A stretch of DNA of 64,000 nucleotides. Source: Megachile rotundata. Lineage: Eukaryota; Arthropoda; Insecta; Hymenoptera; Megachilidae. The stretch lies in assembly GCF_050947335.1 (NCBI RefSeq), contig NC_134984.1:8227926-8291925 (forward strand), read 5' to 3'. The position numbers and the translations under genes were made by a program. This document shows positions 35,101 to 44,639 of this stretch, piece by piece. The stretch's first letter is position 1. The number at the start of each line of letters is the position of its first letter. The notes beneath the pieces were generated by a model, which saw only the letters and a program-made list of their open reading frames with translations, was not told where the DNA came from and ran no database searches.

Positions 35101-36465
35101 GTCTACACATTAAAGTAATGAAAACAAGTCTACTGTCAGCAACAGTTTCGACGGAAACGGGAAAGGACATTTCATTTTGGAATCAAACATAACTGTTTGG
35201 AATTATTTCAACATTATAGAAGACTAACAACTTTTGAGTCATAAAAGGATTTACGTACATAAGTTTCGTAATGCGGAGTGAATATTTTATCGCTATTTTT
35301 TCGTCCATTGTGAAACAAGTAGAATAATTGATAAATACTATTTCTCAGTAAAATGTAAAAAAGCACTTGTATTTTTGTATATGTACATATATGTAAACGC
35401 AATAATTTTGTTGTATTGCTGATGTGATATTTTTAAAATGAAGTTTTAAGATTTTAAGGTTTTAGTAAACTAAAAAATTGTTGTACAGTTAAAGAAATTC
35501 TGTTAAGTTTTTAATATAAAACAATCCATTTTATGTCATTTATTTCGTTTCGTTTGTAAAAGAGAAATTTAATTGATTAATAATTAAAAGCTGTAATAAG
35601 TATTGCAAGCCTTCTAAAAAGTTTTACTTTTGAAATGCACAATGTGCAATATTATACAATTGTTTCTGTGCACTTATAAAAGAAAAGCTGAATCTAGCAA
35701 TAATACATATACACACAATAATTGTTGTGACTTAAAATTAACATCTTAAAAAATTCAAAAGCATCACTTATCTAATAATAATTAATGATTTGTTATGAAT
35801 AAATTAATTATTCGCCAAAAGAATATTATTGCTACTGTTGTCAGTATGAATTTAAGGCCAGCGCGTGAACTAATCAAAATGGCCGACGCTTCTGCATTTT
35901 TGGCATTGTAAACAAACGTGATGCTTTTCACAAGTTTCGCCGATAAATTTTCAGTATCAATTTAACGTTGAAAGTACCCTTGTATCTGCCATATTTGTTT
36001 TGTATACTACCGCCTCTCTAGCATCGCTGGTAGTTTTTTTTCAGTTGCCTATTTCTACATCCTCGAACGTTTTCATTAATATTCCTCGTTGACACGAGGA
36101 TAAAAAACAAAATATTAATGTAAATCGTTTCCATTCGGTGTATGCAAAGCCTTTTACAAACATAACAACTCCCTTTGCTTTTATTAATCTCAGTTTTGGA
36201 CTGAGAATTATATTCGATATTTATTTCACAAATTATATGAAATAAATTACAAAAAATAAATTAGTCACACAAAAGTTATTTCGGACATTATAAATATATC
36301 AATTGTTTAAGAAAAACTATTTTATTTTCATCTTCTTACGGAATATAAAATGACGTACAAGGTTAGTATATTTATGAAACATTTGAAAATCAGGTTATAT
36401 GTAACCCAGATAAATATTTACAATATTGTAATTTACTTCTACACAACTTATTATTAACCCGACTG
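32200..36465. other. Intron, no gene seen
   Basis: Long AT-rich intronic stretch. It contains a 1.9-copy duplication at about 34022-34200 (CTTGCAAATTTTC(G/A)CAGATATTATTTT.. and GAAGAAATTTCTAAAA, period about 95 bp). It also has a less AT-rich island at 35850-36070 with AAAATGGCCGACGCTTCTGC. No exon recognised. Confidence 0.5.
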
Positions 36466-36469
36466 CGAT

Positions 36470-36650
36470 TCAATATAAAACCACCCATAAAAGACAACCT
36501 GAAAGACAACAAATCTACCCAAAGCTTGCTGAAGTACCTTAAAGAGTCTAAACTGTACAATAAGCTACAAACTTTTCGCTAGTCGCTAATAACCCACGTG
36601 TGGTTGATGCGACTATAAATAAATAAATTAAAAAAAAAAAACTTCCTTAC
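36470..36650 (+). mobile_element. Possible 3' end of a non-LTR retrotransposon
   Basis: The frame SLLKYLKESKLYNKL resembles the last residues of Jockey/R1-type reverse transcriptases. It is followed by a short 3' region and a tail of TAAATAAATAAATTA plus a run of A (about 36615-36640). Such 5'-truncated tails are the usual fossils of LINE insertions. The protein similarity is short, so confidence is modest. Confidence 0.45.
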
Positions 36651-37732
36651 TAGTTAAGGAATACTGACCATAATTTCATACTAAAAGCTTGGGTCATTGA
36701 AAATATGAAGTATTGATATATTCATGCAACACACTCTACAGATGTTAACCTACGAGTTGGCACGTAAGGAGGTTGTCTCAAAGTAAAAGAAGCTACACCT
36801 GTCTCCGCCGGGAACACTTCCAGCGTTACATTTCAGCAAATAAGAAGAATAATGATAGTAATAACTATATTTCGCATTTCACATTATTTCGGTCACTCTG
36901 GAGACATTTGCTGATATTGTTTTTAGTCTAATTGGTATACGTGACCGTTCGAGTTAATTATTCTAACTGCTGAAAATATCTGTAGGTCTATTTTTTTCAT
37001 TTTGACCTATTGGAACCATACATTTTTTTAACACTTGGCTTAACTTTTCTTCAACCTTCAAATCGAAGAAAATATTCGATGAGTGTAAATGTTTTGATAA
37101 ATTCTTATTATGTTAAATTCGTAAGATTAAATTCTTAAGAATAAATTCTTAAGACAAATACAAAAAATAATACATATATTAAAGTTAATTGTGATTATAG
37201 CAATACGTAGAAATGTAAACATAATATTGTTTCGAATTATTAAAAATTAATGCAGAAAATGCTGTATAAGTCAAGATTCAATGTATTACAAATATACATC
37301 AATCAAAAGTATTACAAATACTTTAAAAGACGCTCGTGATATTTTTGGAGATTCTGTTAATTTCAATCTGACGGTTTCTCAACTTCAAACGTCACGATAT
37401 TAACCTAGATCGGTCTTCTATTATTAATAATGGAATTTCAGATAAGCGGTTCTAAGAAAATCCAGAAATATCGATAGCTGAAATTGTCCCAACCTCAAAG
37501 ACTAAAGGGCTAATTGCATATTGACGTCTAAGTAAAATTAGCTGCTAAGTGGGACATGTGTGTATTTCATTTACTGTCAGAAAAATAGCTAGAGTATCCG
37601 TATGTGCATCTGTGCTCAATGAATTATCACATCCCAATAAGAATCAAACATTTGACTATCTTATTTGGTTAGACCCTTTTAAAAAGTTTTTAAGAAAAGA
37701 ATAAAAGCTTCAATGTATTTTATTTGTCTCAG

Positions 37733-37981
37733 ATTCAAGCACAGTTGAAGAGTATCATGATCTGTTTTTGGAATTTGTGATTGCTTCGGAAAGTATGAAC
37801 GATCCTGAAACGCTACTAAAAATGGCGGAACGTGTTGCTGCAGAATTTGATTCGTCTGCGAATCCCAAAATAAATTTGCAAATTTTGGAACAGTTCACGA
37901 TGACGAAAATACCGATGGAGGAACAAGCTGCAGCTGTTAAGAAACAATATTTTATCGAATCCAGCGATAACGATTTTGGCG
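37733..37981 (+). CDS. iav: TRPV channel (Inactive-like) exon: distal tail
   Basis: Exon of 249 bp after acceptor TTATTTGTCTCAG. Its first two bases AT join the A left by the previous exon to give an asparagine codon, so the phases agree across an 11.4-kb intron that carries a gypsy retrotransposon. It encodes SSTVEEYHDLFLEFVIASES, then a predicted helical, acidic segment (MAERVAAEF...INLQILEQF) and ends ESSDNDFG, leaving one G before GTAAGT. The composition is clearly coding relative to its flanks. No known domain is recognised. Confidence 0.85.
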
Positions 37982-38384
37982 GTAAGTCTGACTTTTTACA
38001 CAATTTATTAATTGTTACAAAGTTTCTATTACAATTTCAGTTCATTCATATGAATCTTCTTTCGTTATTTAACTGTTTAGATTATGTATATTTCATTTTT
38101 TAATTTATTGACTATCCCGAAATTGTATATCAATTTTCTTCTATAAATTACAAATTAAATTATACATATTTTTTTGTTATTCATTCATTAATTTGTGAAT
38201 ATTAATTTTCTTACATAATTCTTACATAATTTGCACCATTTTTATCTTAAAAATTATCGATTAATTTTGCTAGTTTGCTTATGGCCTTTATTCGATATAA
38301 TTTTTTCGTAGTATAACAGAAAATGAATTTCTTTATATAACTCACATAATTTTTTAATGTAATTTATCTCGAATCAAGTATCTT

Positions 38385-38560
38385 CGATCGTCCCTTTTGA
38401 GAAATTGACACGATCCTCATTATTGTATCACTTTATAATATCTGCCACGGTACTTTTGCTTAAACTTAAAAGAGGACCGACTTCCCGATAAGATTCTCTT
38501 CTTTCGCGGTGAAAAATAATTAACTGTCGCACGTCAATCTTTCGCTTTCTTGGTCTATAT
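38385..38560 (-). pseudogene. N-terminal fragment of a Tc1-like transposase
   Basis: The minus strand reads RKRKIDVRQLIIFHRE, SYREVGPLLSLSKSTVADII and, after a stop, YNNEDRVNFS. This is the paired-type helix-turn-helix of Tc1 transposases (..SYREIA..LG.SKSTV..II..Y...). Only the DNA-binding part remains; no catalytic region follows. It lies in the intron between exons 37733 and 39134. Confidence 0.7.
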
Positions 38561-38600
38561 TCAAAATTTCTGACTAATCACAATAATTTTTGCATAATAA

Positions 38601-38690
38601 CTGATATTTCGAATAATTATATTTCAAACAATCACTGATATTTCGAATAATTATATTTCAAACAATCACTGATATTTCGAATTAAGGTCT
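38601..38690. repeat. 34-bp tandem repeat, 2.5 copies
   Basis: CTGATATTTCGAATAATTAT plus ATTTCAAACAATCA is repeated exactly at 38601 and 38635, with a partial third copy at 38669. Confidence 0.93.
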
Positions 38691-39037
38691 ATATTTAGCT
38701 TAACATACAATATTTTACTTGAAACTAAATAGTGTGCGAATACATTTTGAACAGAGTGTATGTCTGTAAACTGAATTAAAGTTGTAATTAAATATAGATA
38801 AATATTAAATATCCGATTACTTTGCGACTTAAGAATAATACATTTCCGTATTCATCATTTATTACCCCAAAAATTAATTTAAATAAATAAAACTTATAGA
38901 AAAAACAAAGAATACTAAGTTGACAAACATTAGCACATAATTGATTACATTAAATATGCAGACTGGTAACTGATAAAATAGTATAGTGTCCAAATATTAA
39001 TGAAGTGTTAATGTATTAAGTGTTAATGTATCTTTAA

Positions 39038-39056
39038 CATGGCAGTCAAAGCATTA
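39038..39056. repeat. Terminal fragment of a TTAA repeat
   Basis: ATGGCAGTCAAAGCATTAA matches the right end of the element at 62150-62611 (ATGGCAGTCAAAGTGTTAA). The rest of the element is not evident. Confidence 0.45.
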
Positions 39057-39133
39057 AGTAATCAATATACGTCTGCAATAATGTTTAGCGACATCTCATG
39101 AATTTCACGACTCACTCTGTACACGAAAAACAG

Positions 39134-39523
39134 AATTATTGAATATGAGTTGGCGCACGATCGATGGAGCAGCAAGTGTCACGTTGAATTTAAGAAAATT
39201 GATCGTCTTATCGTAGGCGACAACTTGCTAGGAACGGTGGCCCGTTTACGTAGAATAAGATCAGCTAACAGCAGATTTATCACGGCACGGAGACATTCAC
39301 GGCATGTCAATGACGACATGTCATCGACGTCTTCCGCATCCGGCGACGGAAATCCTCGATACCAGCAGTTGCTAAACGACACTGAAGAGGTACCGTCGAA
39401 TCAACGGACCGAAAATCGAGATGAGTCAATCGTGGCGAACAAATCGGAAGTAAAACAAAACGATGCTAACTGCGGATCGAGGTGCAAAGCTCAGAAGCGT
39501 CGACCAAAAACTGCTAGAAACAG
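39134..39523 (+). CDS. iav: TRPV channel (Inactive-like) exon: basic distal tail, start unresolved
   Basis: Open, non-AT-rich block ending at AACAG|GTAAAT (leaving AG). It contains YELAHDRWSSKCHVEFKKID, GTVARLRRIRSANSRF and a Ser/Asp-rich then very basic end (RCKAQKRRPKTARNR). The frame is open from 39102. Two acceptors precede the W-containing part: CAG before 39134 (needs two bases from upstream) and GAG before 39150 (phase 0). Exon 37733-37981 leaves one base, which neither accepts. A downstream acceptor, CTTATCGTAG before 39217, does fit the phase and would give ...DNDFGG-DNLLGTVARLRR. Either a small exon lies between 37982 and 39133, or the exon starts at 39217. Confidence 0.72.
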
Positions 39524-39594
39524 GTAAATCATTTCATACGCATACTTATACCTTTCTGTAAACTTTTGAGTCAGGAGCAAGTCTGACTTTCACA

Positions 39595-39815
39595 GAAGAG
39601 TTTAATAATTTTGCAAGGTGGAAATTTAGGAAGTTGGAGAAATGTTGGAAATTTGAAAAGTTCAAGAATATGGGCAGTTGAAAATTTGAGGATACGAGAA
39701 ATTAGGGAACAATTTGAAAATTTGGAAAATATTTGCAAATTTAAGTGTTTGGATATATTTACAAATTCGGAAATTTGAGAGTTTAGAAATTTGTAGATCT
39801 GGTACCACTTTTGAA
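39595..39815. repeat. Degenerate GAAATTTGG-type tract
   Basis: Words such as GGAAATTTAGGAAGTTGGAG and GGAAATTTGAAAAGTT repeat irregularly. Intronic, just after the exon ending at 39523. Confidence 0.7.
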
Positions 39816-39839
39816 ACGTAGATAGAGAATACAAAAATA

Positions 39840-41055
39840 ATGTAACAAGTTCAAATACATATTTGTCCGATTTGACCTTGTTTCAGTCACAGTTGTACAA
39901 AATCCATTTCAAGAAATTACAGTACGTTTGAATTGAAAAGTTGTATTAAATAATAATGAACATTATGTACTTAATATATTGTATTTGGTGATCCTATGTT
40001 TATTACATAATATTAACCATATTGTATTTTAAGGTAAAAGGTAATAGTAATATAAATATTATAAGGTAAGATGTAATAGTAATATAAATGATTATAGTGT
40101 TTAAAAACTACAGAGGAGCATTAGAATTATTAATGACACGTCTCACTAATTAGTTAATTATAAATTGTGACAAATTATTAATAATTCACTAACTTATCTG
40201 ACTAATTGTTACTTATGCATTTATTCATATGTAACTGATATTTAATACTGACAATTAATAGTCTATTAACTTATCCAACTAATAGTTTTGCACAATCTTA
40301 CGTGACTAATTAGAGAACCATGCAGAATTATAAGTAAAGAGCAGTGTTGAAATGAGGGTTTTCGTAAAAAAATGTTCAACTAGTTAAAGTCAGGAAACTT
40401 CTAGAATTATTGGTAACGGGAACAAACCGGATGTAAAAGTAGATAGTTTCTGGAAATGGAATCACGTGCAGACGAACTTGAATCGACTCAGGTAGCTGCA
40501 AGAGGATGGAACTTTGTAAATGAACACGACGAGAAATCTTAAAGTCACTAGGGTGAGAATTTGCAGACGAACTCAATGCATGATTGAACAGATGCTGGAA
40601 GGTTACATAAATTTCAGACAAGTCTAATACCAGATTAGAAGCCCATTAGGATAAGTCGGAAGTACATTTAGAAGGTGTAAGATTTAACAGTTGAGCTCGC
40701 TCCAATTTCACCTGAAGGGATAAGATTATTGTAGGATTTTCAGGTAAAAATAGTATATGAGATATCAGGAGGACTTATTTTAAGGTGAGAAAGTATAGTT
40801 AAATAGTAGATAAGTTCGGTTAACACTCAATAATGCAGAAACGATATAGTTATATTTGGAATAGACTACATTATTTTAGTAACTGGCGTCAGTAGCCTTG
40901 CTAGTAGGTAGTTGAATTTTTGCGTTTCTTGCTTTGCCTGTACTAAACCTGTTATTGCAAAAAGAAGGCAAGAAGGAAAGGTAACTATTTTCTTTTCAAA
41001 ATCCTTAAATTCATACATCTCCAAATACCTACATTCATAAATCTCTATATCCTCA
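39840..41055. other. Intron, no gene seen
   Basis: Contains a short duplication at about 40036-40090 (GGTAATAGTAATATAAAT / TGTAATAGTAATATAAAT). No exon with good splice sites found. Confidence 0.4.
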
Positions 41056-41059
41056 AATC

Positions 41060-41345
41060 CCTTCAAAAACTCCAAAACACAAATCGTTACATTCCCAAAA
41101 CCTTACATCTTTAATTCTTCGTACTCCAAATTGTTAAATTCCCAAATCCCTAAATCTCTAGACCACCAGACCCTTATAAACACAAATCCCTACAATCCCA
41201 ATTCCCTAAATCCCTAAAACCCCAAATCCCTTCATCTCTAAATCTTTACATACCCAAACCTCTAAATCCTCCAGTCGCTAAATCCCGAAATCGCTGTATT
41301 ACTGAATTTTTAAGTCCCTAAATTTATATACCTCCAAATTTTGCA
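41060..41345. repeat. Degenerate AAATCCCT minisatellite
   Basis: Irregular 8-9-bp units (CCCTAAATC, CCCAAATCCCT, CTCTAAATC) over about 280 bp. Confidence 0.8.
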
Positions 41346-42359
41346 ATAGTCAAAAATCCTTAAAACAAAATGGCTTCTTTCCTTTGTCGTCTTCTTTTTC
41401 CAACGATAGACTTGATATGGGCAAACCAAGAAATGCCAAATTTCGCTTGCATAGTAAGAAGGCTACTAACGCTGGATTTATGCCGTAGAAAATTTGAAAT
41501 AAATAAATGTTGAGTCAAGCCACATGCCACTATATTTTCTTCACACTGAGGAATTTCCCGAAGGTTCAAACACTGCATTGAAAAGGGCAGGTCATATGGT
41601 GAAAAGGTTGTCCTCATGGCACCGATTTTACAAAGGCAGACATTCTTCCACTAACCTCCGGCTGAAAGTGCCAGTTAACGAAAAATACAGAGTTTGACGT
41701 TTACGCGTGTTTTATTTCATACACCCTTTCAGTATTTTCTCTTAGTTATTCGCATACTTTTAACATTATTACACAGCTGTACGTGTTTGGCATAAATTCA
41801 TGAAGGTTTATATTCGCTTACATCACGCTACACAATGTAAAAGGACATTATTTGCGTAATCTTAAGATTACAAGTTCTTAAACCCCTTTGAGGGTCCGAG
41901 AAACAATTTTGATATTAATTTTGCATCCCCTAATTTTCTTCATTTATTTAAATAGTTTGTTTAATAAAATTCTTACGTAGTCAAAACTTTTTGTATGTGT
42001 TGTTACTTAATTAGTTACTAACATAACTAAACAATAATTAGCAAAAATTTAATTATTAAGTCTGCAAAAAAATGTTTAAGACTCGGACTATATAAGTTTA
42101 TGATCATTTGTTCTAAACGTAGGTTGAGAAACAAAAATCTTGAGCGTGTCACGACATAATCTACGCGATCGGACAGGAAAATAATCCTACATTATTGATA
42201 TAATAAAACCTCTTTAGAGCTATTTATACTCTCTTTAGAGATACAGATATGAGCTATTTATTTTGGAAGTAGTTTGCAAGTCTACCTTAGAACCTAAAAA
42301 ATTATCCGTAAACAGTATTTCTTCCTAAGTTTTGCTCCTTTAATCAGACATTATTGCAG
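41345..42359. other. Intron or intergenic, no gene seen
   Basis: Minus-strand frame 41360-41617 has mixed composition and no domain. The rest is AT-rich. Confidence 0.4.
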
Positions 42360-42442
42360 GCGAGGCTCCAAAACCAAATTCTGAAGATCCTCTTGTGGTT
42401 CATTTGGAAACCTCTAGGGGCAAACAGAGCTTAACCCGTTGA
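42360..42442 (+). CDS. Candidate terminal exon of the TRPV gene
   Basis: Sequence after the acceptor TTATTGCAG. With the two bases left by the exon ending at 39523, the joined frame reads R-RGSKTKF and stops at TGA 42382-42384. That is a short basic end in keeping with the residues before it. The more protein-like frame reads EAPKPNSEDPLVVHLETSRG and then KQSLTR with a stop at 42440-42442, but it needs one leftover base and so a different upstream donor. The acceptor and composition suggest an exon. Which frame is used, and whether it belongs to this gene, is open. Confidence 0.35.
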
Positions 42443-43654
42443 AGTAACTAGATATTACGTTGAGAGTACCTATAACGTTTTACCATTTCGAATTATAAAA
42501 AACTAAAGACCACCGGATCTATAATTGAATCATAATTGTCGATCGTAGAACCGTATTTTAGTTGACGATTTGATTGATTTTTTTTCAGCGTTGGCGCGAA
42601 GCAGTTGTTAATAATGACACTTCTAATCGTCATTGTAATTGTTTCAATCTATTGAAAATACTCTATTCTTGAATGAGACATACAACTCTCAATTAGTGTA
42701 ACAGGTGTCAAACCAAGTGTTGTCGGAACACTACTATGCCATTGCTGTTTTAGGTACCCTTAGTCCAACATACATAACGTTGAAATCGTTGTTCACCTAA
42801 TCGCAACTAACTGAGACTGACATTGATGAATGAGAAACCCGTGGTCATCCAATAGGTCGGTGGTTACCAAATGTTATTCGCAACCTTCATGCCGAATGCT
42901 CGAATGAGCTTCTCGAATTGAACATCTCCATGTTGCAGCTCTTAGAATTGTTATTGAACGTCGGTACTTAACGATATTAACTGTTTCTAAGAAAAAGGCT
43001 CTTAGAGTCTTTATGGAAGCTCTATCTCGAGGAAAGGCTGTTTGATTTCGTTACTAAATAGGAAGTAGCGTAACACAGAAAGCAAAAGAACCGTATAGAC
43101 ATAGTGCGTCACATATGGTTGCGAGACGAATAACATTTGGGTTCAGATGTACATGACAACCATTGCTGTGCAGATATTCGCATCATAACTGTGACAGATA
43201 TTCCCTTATCTTTTCTCTCCTTTTGCAATCGCTTTTTCAATTGTTTTGTTGATATAGCCTGCACTATTCTACATAACCTTGTTAGTTGATAATCATATTC
43301 AGGGATGTGTAAATCATGTATGTTAGCGTCAATACATTTTCGAGAATCGTTGGAGTCAATCAGCTGTTGCTATTTTGTCTTCAAACGATTTATGAATGGG
43401 AACGATGTTCATTATTATGGATCTGGCCACGGAGTAGGGAAGGCGAGGATGCAGAAAGAGTGAATGAAGTTCGGTATAATTGCTATGAATCGAGCGTAAA
43501 AGAAAAGAATGATATCAATGGTGTGTTGTTGTCGTTTACGTGCAGGAAGTCGTAAATGGTTCGGTTATTGATAAAAACGAGACAGTTTGAGACATCCGAC
43601 GCCTTCTTGTAAGAGAACTAAAATTAACCATTTGGTGCTTACGCCAGAACCTCA
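42443..43654. other. Intergenic, with an inverted repeat
   Basis: CCAAATGTTATTCG at 42867-42880 recurs inverted at 43127-43140, with looser similarity outside it. The pair may mark the ends of an old element of about 0.3 kb. TTAACCATTTGGTGCTTACG at 43624 resembles the left end of the element at 56513. Confidence 0.35.
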
Positions 43655-43658
43655 TTAA

Positions 43659-43838
43659 CACTTTCACGATCGGTGACACCAACGTGGTGCCATAGGCAGG
43701 CCAGTCGTTGTTGGTCGGTGACACTTATGTGGTGTCATTGATAGGCCGTTGGTATTAGCCATTGACTCCCACGTGATGTCAAAAGTATTGCCGGCTCATG
43801 GCGACGTTTCACTGCGCAAAGATGCGGTCGTGAAAGTG
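43659..43838. mobile_element. 180-bp TTAA-flanked element
   Basis: Flanked by TTAA (43655-43658, 43839-43842). Inverted ends CACTTTCACGATCGG and CCGGTCGTGAAAGTG-like (GCGGTCGTGAAAGTG) agree over about 14 bp with one mismatch. The interior has repeated GGTGACAC..A(C/T)GTGGTG(C/T)CAT motifs. No coding capacity. The ends differ from the other TTAA families here. Confidence 0.85.
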
Positions 43839-43842
43839 TTAA

Positions 43843-44225
43843 TATTTAATAATCTTATTTAACATGTATGCATATATTTTATTTATAATTTTTGCATTTC
43901 CTACTGACTTAATTTACTACCATAATTAAAATGATTCTAATACTGTTCAACGACACAACAATCAGTACCTAGAGGTCCAATGTTAACAATTTGGATGAGG
44001 TTGTTTCAGATTAAGATAATGTAACAAAGTATAATAGAAAATAATTAATACACGAATTTTTTTATATTCACGAATTAAACTACCATTAGCAGGGCTATTT
44101 AGTTTAAATAAAAGTTATATGAAACCTGAGTTTGTTGTAAATTTAGGTTATAACTTTTTTACAGTTCATACTCGCTCATATGTTACACTCATCGTTTACA
44201 GCTTCTACACCATGTGAATCAATAA
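43843..44225. other. Intergenic, nothing recognised
   Basis: AT-rich, no feature supported. Confidence 0.4.
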
Positions 44226-44636
44226 TCAATTGCAAAAACAAGTGGTATACCCAATTTTTTCAGCAGCTATAACTGTTTGTACATGAAATCGCAACGTACA
44301 AATACTGATGTCCATCGCTATATTCAAATAAACTCGAGCTAGGTCTTCTTTCGACGAAACACTATCCGGCAGAGAAATGAAAGCATAGAAAACACACAAT
44401 TTCCTGGTCCGGCTTGAAAAGTAATTACAACATAATAGTCGTTCAGGAAGGGTTTCGTGGCGTTCGTGGTAAGTCACACAGACTCTTGGAAACGCTCGGC
44501 AATACAATAGCATCGACAATCGATTGTGTCGACATGTTGAGACCCGTAGAACACGCAATATTGGAACATAGATTTCCCATTTAGATTCGTCGATGTTTTC
44601 CTCTGTCGCAATTTTCCGCGGAACTTTCACAGCCAC
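44226..44636 (-). CDS. Unassigned open frame, 136 codons
   Basis: Longest minus-strand frame in the intergenic part, starting MAVKVPRKIATEENIDESKW. Its composition is less AT-rich than the surroundings, with eight cysteines but no known domain, signal peptide or membrane segment. No splice or promoter evidence seen. It could be a chance frame in a GC-richer island that extends to about 44780. Confidence 0.2.
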   Translation of the reverse strand: MAVKVPRKIATEENIDESKWEIYVPILRVLRVSTCRHNRLSMLLYCRAFPRVCVTYHERHETLPERLLCCNYFSSRTRKLCVFYAFISLPDSVSSKEDLARVYLNIAMDISICTLRFHVQTVIAAEKIGYTTCFCN

Positions 44637-44639
44637 GTC

